Positions 25,742 through 34,968 of a DNA stretch of 64,000 nucleotides are shown one piece after another. A program made the position numbers and the translations under genes. Source of the stretch: CAJXSD01 sp964633145 (GTDB lineage Bacteria > Pseudomonadota > Alphaproteobacteria > Rhodobacterales > Rhodobacteraceae); assembly GCA_964633145.1 (NCBI GenBank), contig CAZWFE010000008.1:1-64000 (forward strand), in the 5' to 3' direction. Position 1 is the first letter of the stretch. Each line of letters begins with the position of its first letter. A model generated the notes under the pieces. That model saw only the letters and a program-made list of their open reading frames with translations, was not told the DNA's origin and did not search any database.

Positions 25742-26395
25742 ATGGGTTTACGTATTAACGACATCGTTCCTAATTTCACTGCTGAAACTGACCACGGAAC
25801 CATCACGTTCCATGATTGGATTGGTGACAGCTGGGCAATTCTATTTTCCCACCCCAAAGACTATACCCCTGTTTGTACAACAGAATTTGGCGCAGTTGCC
25901 CAATTGGCTGACGAATGGGCCAAGCGCAACACCAAGGTCATCGGCCTGTCCGTTGACAGCGTCGAAGAACACGCCGGCTGGAAAAAAGACATCGAGTCAT
26001 TTGGGGGCGCTGCCGCCACATTCCCAATCATTGGCGACCAAGATTTGGCAGTATCCAAGCAATTCGACATGCTGCCCGCAGATGCCTATCTGCCCGATGG
26101 CCGTACAGCGGCAGACAGCGCATCTGTACGTTCGGTTTTCATCATCAGCCCAGACAAGAAAGTACAGCTGATCATGACATACCCAATGTCTGTTGGCCGT
26201 AACTTTGCCGAGGTATTACGCGCACTTGACGGGTTGCAGGCAACATTTGGCGCCCCCTTGGCGACACCTGCAAACTGGACCGTAGGCCAAGACGTAATCG
26301 TTGCATTGTCATTGAATGATGACGAAGCGCGCGAAAAGTTTGGTGAAATCGACATCAAATTGCCGTACCTGCGCACCACTGCGCACAAAGCGTAA
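25742..26395 (+). CDS. 1-Cys peroxiredoxin (Prx6 type)
   Basis: 217 residues. Reduces hydrogen peroxide and organic hydroperoxides through one peroxidatic Cys45 in the HPKDYTPVCTTEFG motif. This is the only cysteine in the protein, which places it in the 1-Cys Prx6 group. The C-terminal dimerisation region (ATPANWTVGQDVIV through LPYLRTT) is present. It is followed by a long stem-loop and a bidirectional terminator. Confidence 0.94.
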   Translation: MGLRINDIVPNFTAETDHGTITFHDWIGDSWAILFSHPKDYTPVCTTEFGAVAQLADEWAKRNTKVIGLSVDSVEEHAGWKKDIESFGGAAATFPIIGDQDLAVSKQFDMLPADAYLPDGRTAADSASVRSVFIISPDKKVQLIMTYPMSVGRNFAEVLRALDGLQATFGAPLATPANWTVGQDVIVALSLNDDEAREKFGEIDIKLPYLRTTAHKA

Positions 26396-26422
26396 AATAT
26401 AAAACAGGGCGCGCATGAACAG

Positions 26423-26460
26423 AATTGGGCAAACGTGATCTGATATCACCTTGCCCAATT
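26423..26460. other. Stem-loop downstream of the peroxiredoxin gene
   Basis: AATTGGGCAA (26423-26432) pairs perfectly with TTGCCCAATT (26451-26460). Inside, GTGAT pairs with ATCAC, so a two-part stem of 10 and 5 bp forms around a short loop. It lacks a T-run and is followed by a true terminator at 26475-26503. It may stabilise the 3' end of the mRNA or be a protein-binding site. Confidence 0.55.
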
Positions 26461-26474
26461 ATTTCGGCCCCCAT

Positions 26475-26503
26475 AAAAAACCCCGCCTTAAGCGGGGTTT
26501 TTT
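26475..26503. terminator. Bidirectional terminator
   Basis: AAAAAACCCCGC (26475-26486), loop CTTAA, GCGGGGTTTTTT (26492-26503): a 12-bp stem with A- and T-runs on both strands. It serves the convergent peroxiredoxin (plus) and FAD/GcvT dehydrogenase (minus) genes. Confidence 0.92.
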
Positions 26504-26523
26504 GCATTTTGTCGGTATGATCC

Positions 26524-29028
26524 TTATCCGTCGATGCGGATTTTTTCGTTTTTCGGATCAAAGGGGCTGTCGCAGGTGACAACGGCATCCCACAATTCAC
26601 CCATGATTTTCACGCGCAGCTTGGTGCCTTCGACGGCCAAATCAGGTGACACATAGCCCATACCAATCGCTTTGCCAAAGGCCACGGAATATCCGCCAGA
26701 TGTCAAACGACCCACTTTGGTGCCGTTTTCGTCAACCAACACTTCGCGACCCCAAGGATCTGCATCAGCAGGACCATCAATCAATACGGTGACGCATTTG
26801 AACCGCACACCCAGATTTTCCATGGCCTCTTTGCCTTGGAATTCTTTGCCCAGATCGACAAAGCGTGGTAAATCCGCCTCAAGCGGGGTCGCATCGCGGC
26901 CCAGTTCGTTGCCAAAGGCACGGTATGATTTTTCCTGACGCAGCCAGTTTTGTGCGCGTGCGCCCACCAATTTACCGCCATGTTTTTCCAAGGCAGGAAC
27001 CAGTTGATCCCACAAGTAATTTTGCATTTCAATCGGGTGATGCAATTCCCATCCCAATTCACCAGTATAGGCCACGCGGATCGCGTTGACGGGGCACATG
27101 CCCAATTCGATCTGGCGGGCTGACAACCATGGGAAACGTTTGTTGGACAATGCGGTTTCAGGATCGGCGTCTTTGATGATTTCTTTCAACACATCGCGCG
27201 ATTTTGGTCCTGCGATGGCGAATACACCCCACTGTGTGGTCACGTTTTGAATTTCGATATACCCAAATTCTGGCGCCATATCCTCGGCGCATTTGCGCAG
27301 GTAATCGGCGTCGTAATCCGTCCATGCACCGGCAGAGACCAGATAGTATTCATCCTCGGCCAAACGCACGATTGTGTATTCTGTGCGCGTGGTGCCCGCA
27401 GGTGTCAGCGCATAGGTCAGGTTGATGCGACCCACTTTGGGCAGTTTGTTACAAGTAAACCAATCCAAGAACTGGGTGGCGCCCGGGCCTTTGACCATAT
27501 GTTTGGTAAACGCTGTTGCGTCGATCAGACCGGCCGTTTCGCGTACGGCGGTTGCCTCGTCCACGGCGTGTTGCCACCAACCACCGCGGCGGAAACTGCG
27601 GGTGTTGTGATCGTAATCGGCAGGTGCATCGACGGGGCCGTAATAATTGGGGCGTTCCCATCCGTTGACCTGACCAAACTGTGCGCCACGTGATTTTTGA
27701 CGATCATAGGCGGGCGCTGTGCGCAATGGGCGGCATGCTTCGCGTTCTTCGTCTGGGTGGTGCAGGATATAGACGTGCTCATAGGCTTCTTCGTTTTTGC
27801 GCGCACCATATTCGGTGGTCATCCAGCTGCCATAGCGTTTTGGATCCAGCGATGCCATGTCGATTTCGGCTTCGCCCTCGACCATCATTTGCGCCAGATA
27901 ATACCCTGTGCCGCCTGCGGCTGTGATGCCGAAACTGAACCCTTCGGCCAGCCACATGTTGCGCAAACCGGGGGCTGGACCCACCAAGGGGTTGCCATCA
28001 GGTGTGTAACAGATTGGTCCGTTAAAGTCGTCTTTCAAACCAACGGTTTCTGATGACGGAATGCGGTGGATCATGGACATGTATTCTTCTTCGATACGTT
28101 CCAGATCAAGCGGGAACAAATCGGCGCGGAAACTGTCAGGCACACCATATTCAAAACGTGCAGGTGCATTGCGTTCGTATGGGCCCAAAATCCAACCACC
28201 GCGTTCTTCGCGGACATACCATTTTGCATCAGCATCGCGCAAAACGGGATGTTCCAGACCGCCGTTTGCACGGTATTCTTGCAACATGGGGTCGGGTTCT
28301 GTCACGATGAATTGGTGTTCCACCGGAATTGCAGGCATTTTGATGCCCAACAGTTTCGCAGTGCGCTGCGCGTGGTTGCCTGTTGCGGTTACAACATGTT
28401 CTGCGGTGATAACCGTCTGTTCGTCGGATGGCACCAAATTGCCACCGCGTTCAACCATTTTGGTACAGGTCACTTTCCATTCGGACCCAGTCCATTCGTA
28501 TCCATCAACCTGCCATTTGCGTTCGATAATAACACCGCGTTGGCGCGCGCCTTTGGCCATTGCCATGGTCACGTCGGCGGGATTGATATAACCGTCTTGG
28601 GGGTGGAACAACGCACCTTTCAGATCCTCGGTCCGGACCAGCGGCCAACGTTCCTTGATTTCCTTGGGTGTCATAAATTCGTGATACACATCCGCCGTTT
28701 CCGCAACAGATGAATATAGGCGATATTCGTCCATGCGTTCGTCCGTTTGCGCCATCCGCAGGTTGCCCACGATGTAAAATCCAGCGTTCAGGCCGGTTTC
28801 CTCTTCCAGCGTTTTATAAAAATCGACCGAATATTTGTGGATATGCGTTGTTGCATAGGACATGTTGAACAGTGGCAACAAACCAGCGGCGTGCCATGTG
28901 GACCCCGATGTTAATTCATCGCGCTCTAGCAGCATGACATCTTGCCAACCTGCCTTGGCCAAATGATAGGCGATTGATGTACCGATTGCACCGCCACCAA
29001 CGACCAGAGCTTTCACATGCGTTTTCAT
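26524..29028 (-). CDS. FAD-dependent dimethylglycine/sarcosine dehydrogenase-like protein with GcvT domain
   Basis: 834 residues with two modules. The N-terminal FAD oxidoreductase (about residues 1-400) shows the dinucleotide motif VVGGGAIGTSIAYHLAK, the flavin-attachment region around SGSTWHAAGLL and a C-terminal DAO-type ITAAGGTGYYLA segment. The C-terminal aminomethyltransferase (about residues 430-834) carries YTGELGWELHHP and GLG-type folate-binding segments. Enzymes of this build oxidise N-methylated amino acids (dimethylglycine, sarcosine) and pass the methylene group to tetrahydrofolate. The precise substrate is uncertain. The ATG at 29028 follows GGAG and begins MKTHVKALVVGGG. It is divergent from mreB and related to the partial gene at the window start. 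Confidence 0.88.
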   Translation of the reverse strand: MKTHVKALVVGGGAIGTSIAYHLAKAGWQDVMLLERDELTSGSTWHAAGLLPLFNMSYATTHIHKYSVDFYKTLEEETGLNAGFYIVGNLRMAQTDERMDEYRLYSSVAETADVYHEFMTPKEIKERWPLVRTEDLKGALFHPQDGYINPADVTMAMAKGARQRGVIIERKWQVDGYEWTGSEWKVTCTKMVERGGNLVPSDEQTVITAEHVVTATGNHAQRTAKLLGIKMPAIPVEHQFIVTEPDPMLQEYRANGGLEHPVLRDADAKWYVREERGGWILGPYERNAPARFEYGVPDSFRADLFPLDLERIEEEYMSMIHRIPSSETVGLKDDFNGPICYTPDGNPLVGPAPGLRNMWLAEGFSFGITAAGGTGYYLAQMMVEGEAEIDMASLDPKRYGSWMTTEYGARKNEEAYEHVYILHHPDEEREACRPLRTAPAYDRQKSRGAQFGQVNGWERPNYYGPVDAPADYDHNTRSFRRGGWWQHAVDEATAVRETAGLIDATAFTKHMVKGPGATQFLDWFTCNKLPKVGRINLTYALTPAGTTRTEYTIVRLAEDEYYLVSAGAWTDYDADYLRKCAEDMAPEFGYIEIQNVTTQWGVFAIAGPKSRDVLKEIIKDADPETALSNKRFPWLSARQIELGMCPVNAIRVAYTGELGWELHHPIEMQNYLWDQLVPALEKHGGKLVGARAQNWLRQEKSYRAFGNELGRDATPLEADLPRFVDLGKEFQGKEAMENLGVRFKCVTVLIDGPADADPWGREVLVDENGTKVGRLTSGGYSVAFGKAIGMGYVSPDLAVEGTKLRVKIMGELWDAVVTCDSPFDPKNEKIRIDG

Positions 29029-29357
29029 TTTCGGACGACTCCCTAATCCAGAATTCGTGGGATATTTAACACGATTGCAAAAATTCACAGACCCCAGTCG
29101 ACCACCTAGCGCATATTTGCGACCTATTTGTGAAACAGCACCGAAAAATCTGCCCCTACAGCGACAAAATCAACCAATATTCCGGCAAGTTTGGTCGGCA
29201 AACTTGTGCCGATGCGTTCAAAATTTCGATGTGAACGGGGTAAATGCCACGGAAATCCCCTTTCATGTTGGCATATTGCTACCTATAAGAAACAAAAGGC
29301 GGCGACGGACCCCTGTGCGAGTCGCACACGGATCCTATCAAACAAAAGGCAACGGGA
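29029..29357. other. Divergent intergenic region upstream of mreB
   Basis: 329 nt with no coding sequence I can support. It holds the mreB leader features listed separately at 29284-29350 and presumably the promoter of the minus-strand dehydrogenase gene, which I could not pinpoint. Confidence 0.5.
29284..29350 (+). promoter_or_regulatory. mreB leader: candidate -10, direct repeats and hairpin
   Basis: TATAAG (29284-29289) is a plausible -10 without a good -35. An 11-nt direct repeat AAACAAAAGGC occurs at 29290-29300 and 29340-29350, 50 bases apart; the second copy provides the mreB ribosome-binding site. Between them is a hairpin (29307-29335) whose core TGTGCGAgTCGCACA (29314-29328) is a perfect palindrome. 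The combination suggests a regulated 5' leader or operator, but no known regulator site is recognised. Confidence 0.45.
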
Positions 29358-30404
29358 ATGGTTGGATTTTCATCTTTGACGGGCATGTTTTCGCAAGACA
29401 TGGCGATTGATTTGGGGACTGCGAACACTTTGGTGTATGTCAAAGGCAAAGGTATCATCCTGTCCGAACCATCGGTTGTGGCCTATCACGTCAAAGATGG
29501 CGTTAAGAAAGTGTTAGCTGTCGGAGAAGATGCCAAGCTGATGCTGGGCCGCACCCCCGGTTCCATTGAGGCGATCCGCCCCATGCGCGAAGGTGTGATT
29601 GCCGATTTCGACGTGGCCGAGGAAATGATCAAACATTTCATTCGCAAAGTTCACAAACGGTCCACATTCAGCAAACCAAAAATCATCGTCTGTGTCCCCC
29701 ACGGCGCAACCCCTGTTGAAAAACGCGCGATCCGTCAGTCTGTGTTGTCCGCTGGCGCACGCAAGGCGGGGTTAATCGCCGAACCGATTGCCGCGGCCAT
29801 TGGTGCCGGTATGCCCATCACCGACCCAACCGGCAACATGGTTGTCGATATCGGCGGCGGTACGACCGAGGTTGCGGTTTTGTCATTGGGCGACATTGTG
29901 TATGCCCGTTCGGTGCGTGTCGGTGGCGACCGCATGGACGAAGCCATCATTAACTATCTGCGCCGTCAGCAAAACCTGCTGGTCGGTGAAAGCACCGCCG
30001 AGCGGATTAAAACATCGATCGGCACAGCGCGTATGCCAGCCGATGGCCGTGGTGCATCCATGATTATCCGCGGGCGCGATTTGCTGAACGGTATCCCCAA
30101 AGAACTGGAAATCACCCAAGCCCAAGTTGCCGAAGCCTTGGCCGAACCCGTGCAGCAAATCTGCGAAGCCGTAATGACCGCACTAGAGGTCACGCCACCC
30201 GACTTGGCCGCCGATATTGTCGACCGCGGCGTTATGTTGACCGGTGGCGGCGCATTGTTGGGCGATCTGGATTTGGCCTTGCGCGAACAAACCGGATTGG
30301 CCGTTTCCATCGCAGATGAAAGCTTGAACTGTGTGGCCTTGGGCACCGGCAAAGCGTTAGAGTATGAAAAACAACTGCGTCACGCGATTGACTATGAAAG
30401 CTAA
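29358..30404 (+). CDS. mreB: Rod shape-determining protein MreB
   Basis: 348 residues, bacterial actin homologue that directs the elongasome. The actin-fold nucleotide motifs are visible: phosphate 1 DMAIDLGTANTLV, VDIGGGTTEVAVLSLG (phosphate 2), and the adenosine-binding LTGGGALL. The N-terminal amphipathic segment VGFSSLTGMFS could bind the membrane. The ATG at 29358 is preceded by AAAAGGC. It is the first gene of the elongasome operon mreB-mreC-mreD-mrdA-rodA, with an unusual leader upstream. Confidence 0.97.
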   Translation: MVGFSSLTGMFSQDMAIDLGTANTLVYVKGKGIILSEPSVVAYHVKDGVKKVLAVGEDAKLMLGRTPGSIEAIRPMREGVIADFDVAEEMIKHFIRKVHKRSTFSKPKIIVCVPHGATPVEKRAIRQSVLSAGARKAGLIAEPIAAAIGAGMPITDPTGNMVVDIGGGTTEVAVLSLGDIVYARSVRVGGDRMDEAIINYLRRQQNLLVGESTAERIKTSIGTARMPADGRGASMIIRGRDLLNGIPKELEITQAQVAEALAEPVQQICEAVMTALEVTPPDLAADIVDRGVMLTGGGALLGDLDLALREQTGLAVSIADESLNCVALGTGKALEYEKQLRHAIDYES

Positions 30405-30415
30405 AAGGACGAGTT

Positions 30416-31345
30416 TTGGCCAGAACAAGCAGCCAGCAGGATGATTATGTCACGCCAATCAAACGATTGGTGACTGCTGTTTTGGTTTTGGTCTTATTGG
30501 CCATTTTCGTCATTTGGCGCATCGACAGCCCCCGCGTTGAACGGTTTCGCGCACAGATGGTTGATCAATTCGTCCCCAGTTTCGAATGGGCCATGGCACC
30601 CGTGACCGGTACGATCAATCTGGTTCGCGATTTTCGCAGCTATCAGGCATTGTACGAACAAAACCAAGAATTGCGCCGCGAATTACAACAAATGAAGAGC
30701 TGGCGCGAAGCCGCATTGCAGTTAGAACAAGAAAACGCGCGCCTGTTGGATTTGAACAAACTGCGGCTGGATCCCAAATTGACCCACGTCAGCGGTATTG
30801 TCATTGCCGACAGCGGGTCGCCGTTTCGCCAATCTGTGTTGCTGAATGTTGGCAAACGCGATGGCATTCAGGACGGCTGGGCCGCGATGGACGGCTTGGG
30901 GCTGGTCGGGCGCATTTCGGGGGTTGGCGAAAAAACGTCCCGTGTGATTTTGCTGACCGATACCTACAGCCAAATTCCAGTTGTCATCCAGCCGTCTGGG
31001 CAGCGGGCCTTTGTCATTGGGGACAACACCGCCGCACCCCCAGTCGATTTCATCGAGGACCCGGACCAAGTACGCGCGGGCGACCGCATTGTGACATCGG
31101 GTGATGGGGGCATTTTACCCGCCGGTTTGGTCGTGGGCCAACTGGCCATTGACCCCAACGGACGCCTGCGCACACGGCTATCTGCCGATTACGAACGCCT
31201 GGAATTTTTGCGCGTCCTACGCGATTATGGAACGGTGCGCATTGATGACACGGGCGATTTGATCATACCCGAAACGCTGTTTGCCAACCCGCCGGCCCCA
31301 CCGCCCGAGGCTATACCCACCCCCCAAGAGGCATCAGATGGCTGA
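30416..31345 (+). CDS. mreC: Rod shape-determining protein MreC
   Basis: 309 residues. One N-terminal membrane segment (about residues 22-39, VLVLLAIFVIWRI) is followed by a coiled coil (about residues 80-115) and the double beta-barrel MreC domain. It forms the periplasmic scaffold that links MreB to PBP2. I use a TTG start at 30416 because AAAGGA lies 8 bases upstream and no ATG precedes the conserved region; mreB stops 12 bases before. The C-terminus is Pro-rich (NPPAPPPEAIPTP) and overlaps mreD by 8 bases. Confidence 0.93.
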   Translation: MARTSSQQDDYVTPIKRLVTAVLVLVLLAIFVIWRIDSPRVERFRAQMVDQFVPSFEWAMAPVTGTINLVRDFRSYQALYEQNQELRRELQQMKSWREAALQLEQENARLLDLNKLRLDPKLTHVSGIVIADSGSPFRQSVLLNVGKRDGIQDGWAAMDGLGLVGRISGVGEKTSRVILLTDTYSQIPVVIQPSGQRAFVIGDNTAAPPVDFIEDPDQVRAGDRIVTSGDGGILPAGLVVGQLAIDPNGRLRTRLSADYERLEFLRVLRDYGTVRIDDTGDLIIPETLFANPPAPPPEAIPTPQEASDG

Positions 31346-31865
31346 GCCTCGGACATCCGGCGTCTGGAAACTGCGCGTCACCTTTGTCGGGGTGACCATG
31401 GCATTGTTGTTTGTGCGCTTGCTGCCATTGCAAACAACACCCAGCACGATCAGTGGCCCCGATATCATTATGGCGGTGATATTTTATCTTAGTCTGCAAC
31501 GCCCCGATGCGGTTCCATCCGTGTTGATTGGCGCAATTATCCTGATTGAGGATATGTTTTTACAACGCCCACCTGGATTAATGGCCGCCTTGATCATATT
31601 GGCATCAGCCTGGTTGAAACTGACCGCATCCCAAACCCAAGATCGCAACTGGTTCAAAGATTGGTGGATGTCTGCACTGGCGATGATTGCCACAACGGTT
31701 ATCATGCGCATTGTGCTGACCTTGGCTTTGGTGCCGCGGCCGCCTGCGCTGCTGCACTACACACAGCTGCTGTCAACAATCCTAGTGTTTCCAATCGTGG
31801 CATTTGTCGCGTATTATGTATTACAAATCCGCCCTGAAACTGCCCTTGATCGTGATAAATACTGA
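31338..31865 (+). CDS. mreD: Rod shape-determining protein MreD
   Basis: 175-residue membrane protein, poorly conserved but recognisable by position and topology: about five hydrophobic segments, the first VTFVGVTMALLFVRLLPL and the last TILVFPIVAFVAYYVL. MreD is a membrane component of the rod complex. Its ATG at 31338 lies inside the mreC 3' end (8-base overlap), so it is translationally coupled. The mrdA GTG start follows its stop by 8 bases. Confidence 0.88.
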   Translation: MAEPRTSGVWKLRVTFVGVTMALLFVRLLPLQTTPSTISGPDIIMAVIFYLSLQRPDAVPSVLIGAIILIEDMFLQRPPGLMAALIILASAWLKLTASQTQDRNWFKDWWMSALAMIATTVIMRIVLTLALVPRPPALLHYTQLLSTILVFPIVAFVAYYVLQIRPETALDRDKY

Positions 31866-31873
31866 GGAATGTC

Positions 31874-33820
31874 GTGAAGCGAAGCCCCGCAGATACTGCC
31901 ATAAGCTGGCGCAAATTAACCCGTCGCGGTTTGCTGATCGGCGGGCTGCAGGTTGGATTTGCCGGCGTTTTGGCGTGGCGGATGAAAAATTTGCAAGTTG
32001 ATCAAGCCGATCAATATCGTTTGCTGGCCGACGAAAACCGCATCAACGTCCGTTTAATCCCACCAGCACGGGGCGAAATCTATGACCGAAACGGTGTCGT
32101 CTTGGCGAAAAATGAACCCAGCTATCGGATCACAATCCTGCCCGAGGATGCCGGTGATATCGATATGGTGCTGCGTAAATTAAGCTATCTGGTGTACATC
32201 AGTCCAGACGATATCAAACGTATCAAAGCCGAGGCCAAGCGTTCGGCACCCTTTTTGCCAGTGACCGTTTTGAACCGCGTCAGCTGGGACGACATTTCCC
32301 GTGTGGCCGTAAATTCCCCCGCCCTGCCCGGCATCGCAACCGAAGTGGGCCTGTCGCGACAATACCCATTGGAAAAAAACTTTGCCCATGTTGTGGGATA
32401 TGTCGGACCCGTTAGTGAACGTGATTTACAACGATCTGAGGATTCCGATCCATTGCTGCGCATACCACGGTTTCAAATCGGCAAAGTCGGCGTCGAGGCG
32501 AAATACGAAACAACACTGCGCGGCCGCGCAGGCGCCAAACGTGTTGAGGTCAATGCCCTTGGACGCGTCATGCGCGAATTGGACCGCCGCGAAGGTACCG
32601 CTGGGGCCAATTTGCAGCTAACCGTTGACGCAAAGCTGCAAGCCTATACCACAGCACGGCTGGGAACAGAAAGCGCGTCCGTTGTGGTCATGGACTGTAC
32701 AACGGGCGATATTTTATCAATCGCATCCGTTCCCGGATATGATCCGAATAAATTTGTTCGCGGAATATCCTATAAAGACTATGGCGAACTGCGCGATAAC
32801 GATCACCGCCCGCTGGCATCGAAAACAGTACAAGATGCCTATCCGCCCGGATCAACATTCAAGATGGTGACCGTTCTTGCCGCGCTTGAGGCGGGATTAA
32901 TCACACCGAACGAAACATTTTATTGCCCTGGACACCTAGAGGTATCGGGCCGCAAATTCCATTGCTGGAAATCAGGCGGCCATGGGAATGTGAACCTAGA
33001 AGCATCCCTGCGCGAAAGCTGTGATGTTTATTATTACGAATTGGCGCTGAAAGCGGGGATCGACGCGATTTCGGATATGGCGTTTCGTTTGGGATTGGGC
33101 GTGGACCATAACATTCCAATGTCCGCCGTAACGTCTGGCCTGGTCCCCACCCGTGAATGGAAAGAACGCGTGCGCGGTACAGATTGGGTCGTTGGCGACA
33201 CCGTGAACGCATCCATTGGGCAGGGTTATGTGTCATCCTCACCCTTGCAATTGGCCGTGATGACCGCACGATTGGCCAGCGGCAAAATGATCAACCCAAG
33301 GCTTATTAAATCAATCGACGGCCTAGCACAAAACACAGATACCGGATTTGCCGACCTAGGCATCAATGAAAACAGCCTGCGTTTTGTACGCCGCGCGATG
33401 TTTGCAGTCAGCAATGACCGCAAAGGCACCGCCTATGGATCACGCATTATAAATGATGCGTTTCGTTTGGCGGGTAAAACAGGAACCAGTCAGGTCCGCA
33501 ACATCACCGAAGCAGAACGCCGCCAAGGTGTCACATCAAACGCAGATCTGCCGTGGGAGCGTCGCGATCACGCGTTGTTTGTGAACTATGCCCCCTATGA
33601 CAACCCCAAAATTGCCGTGGCCACCGTGGTCGAACATGGCGGTGGTGGATCCGCGGCGGCGGCCCCCATCGGGCGCGATATTACATTGCAGGCATTGTAT
33701 GGTGGAACACCACCACTGTCCGCCTATCCCGCCAAAGACCGCGCACGCATTGCCAGACAACAACAAGAAATCGCTGCCATCCTGCCCAAAATCGAAATTG
33801 ATACGCAGGACCGCGCATGA
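31874..33820 (+). CDS. mrdA: Penicillin-binding protein 2 (peptidoglycan transpeptidase)
   Basis: 648 residues. Cross-links peptidoglycan during elongation. An N-terminal membrane segment (about residues 18-35) precedes the dimerisation domain with PPARGEIYDRNG. The transpeptidase domain holds the catalytic S327-T-F-K330 motif (PPGSTFKMV), the S382-C-D motif (ESCDVYYY, where SSD or SxD is usual) and KTG in AGKTGTSQV. The start is GTG 31874, 8 bases after GAGGA. It overlaps rodA by 4 bases. The Cys in the SxD motif is ordinary for alphaproteobacterial PBP2 proteins as far as I recall. Confidence 0.95.
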   Translation: MKRSPADTAISWRKLTRRGLLIGGLQVGFAGVLAWRMKNLQVDQADQYRLLADENRINVRLIPPARGEIYDRNGVVLAKNEPSYRITILPEDAGDIDMVLRKLSYLVYISPDDIKRIKAEAKRSAPFLPVTVLNRVSWDDISRVAVNSPALPGIATEVGLSRQYPLEKNFAHVVGYVGPVSERDLQRSEDSDPLLRIPRFQIGKVGVEAKYETTLRGRAGAKRVEVNALGRVMRELDRREGTAGANLQLTVDAKLQAYTTARLGTESASVVVMDCTTGDILSIASVPGYDPNKFVRGISYKDYGELRDNDHRPLASKTVQDAYPPGSTFKMVTVLAALEAGLITPNETFYCPGHLEVSGRKFHCWKSGGHGNVNLEASLRESCDVYYYELALKAGIDAISDMAFRLGLGVDHNIPMSAVTSGLVPTREWKERVRGTDWVVGDTVNASIGQGYVSSSPLQLAVMTARLASGKMINPRLIKSIDGLAQNTDTGFADLGINENSLRFVRRAMFAVSNDRKGTAYGSRIINDAFRLAGKTGTSQVRNITEAERRQGVTSNADLPWERRDHALFVNYAPYDNPKIAVATVVEHGGGGSAAAAPIGRDITLQALYGGTPPLSAYPAKDRARIARQQQEIAAILPKIEIDTQDRA

Positions 33821-34968
33821 GCTATCTTGAGTATCGCGTCCAAACCGTTCCCACAGGGTTTCGCAAAATTCTGTATTTCAACTGGGGTTTATTGCTGCTG
33901 ATTTTGGCAGCCGCGGCAGTTGGGTTTATCATGCTGTTTTCGGTCGCAGGCGGGACCATGACACCGTGGGCGGACCCCCAAATCAAACGATTTTTGATTG
34001 GCCTGATTGGCATGTTTATCATCGCCATGGTGCCAATTTGGTTTTGGCGAAATGTATCTGGCGTGGCCTATCTGATGTCGTTGGGGCTGCTGGTGTTTGT
34101 GGAACTGTTTGGGACAACGGGGATGGGCGCGCAGCGTTGGATCGACTTGGGCTTTATGCGGTTGCAGCCATCGGAATTTGCCAAAATTACCTTGGTTATG
34201 GTGATGGCAGCATATTACGACTGGCTGCCTGCTGACCGCGTGTCAAAACCGCTTTGGGTTATTATTCCAGTGATTTTAATCTTGGTCCCCGTGGCGCTGG
34301 TTTTGAAACAACCCGATTTGGGAACTTCGCTGTTGTTGTTGATTGCGGGGGCGACTGTGATGTTCGTGGCTGGCCTGCACTGGGCATACTTTGCGACCGT
34401 GATTGCGGCAGGGGTTGGGACCATTTTCGCCGTATTCCAAAGCCGTGGAGCAGACTGGCAATTGTTAAAGGATTACCAATACCGCCGCATCGACACATTT
34501 CTGGATCCCGCCAGTGACCCATTGGGCGCAGGTTACCACATCACCCAATCAAAAATTGCGCTTGGATCTGGCGGCTGGGCAGGCCGCGGGTTTATGCAGG
34601 GCACACAAACGCGCCTGAATTTCCTGCCCGAAAAACACACGGATTTCATTTTCACCACCATCGCCGAAGAATTCGGGTTCGTCGGCGGCATATCCTTGCT
34701 GGTGATCTATGTGCTGATCGTTCTGTTTTGCTTGGCCTCAGCGATGAAAACGCGGGACCGGTTTTCATCGATCCTGATCATCGGGATTGCCATGACGTTT
34801 TTCCTGTTCTTTGCGGTGAATATGTCCATGGTCATGGGGCTGGCCCCTGTGGTTGGGGTTCCCCTGCCCTTGGTCAGTTATGGCGGGTCCGCGATGCTGG
34901 TGTTATTGGGCGCGTTCGGTCTGGTACAGTCTGCCCATATTCATCGCCCGAGAGGAGTATCAAAATGA
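33817..34968 (+). CDS. rodA: Rod shape-determining protein RodA (SEDS glycosyltransferase)
   Basis: 383 residues with about ten hydrophobic segments. It polymerises lipid II as the glycosyltransferase partner of PBP2. SEDS-family signatures are visible: GAQRWIDLGFMRLQPSEFAK near residue 108, GAGYHITQSKIALGSGG, LPEKHTDFIFT with the catalytic-region Asp, and PLVSYGGSAML near the C-terminus. It overlaps mrdA by 4 bases at the start and the 2-hydroxyacid dehydrogenase gene by 4 bases at the end, completing the elongasome operon. Confidence 0.96.
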   Translation: MSYLEYRVQTVPTGFRKILYFNWGLLLLILAAAAVGFIMLFSVAGGTMTPWADPQIKRFLIGLIGMFIIAMVPIWFWRNVSGVAYLMSLGLLVFVELFGTTGMGAQRWIDLGFMRLQPSEFAKITLVMVMAAYYDWLPADRVSKPLWVIIPVILILVPVALVLKQPDLGTSLLLLIAGATVMFVAGLHWAYFATVIAAGVGTIFAVFQSRGADWQLLKDYQYRRIDTFLDPASDPLGAGYHITQSKIALGSGGWAGRGFMQGTQTRLNFLPEKHTDFIFTTIAEEFGFVGGISLLVIYVLIVLFCLASAMKTRDRFSSILIIGIAMTFFLFFAVNMSMVMGLAPVVGVPLPLVSYGGSAMLVLLGAFGLVQSAHIHRPRGVSK

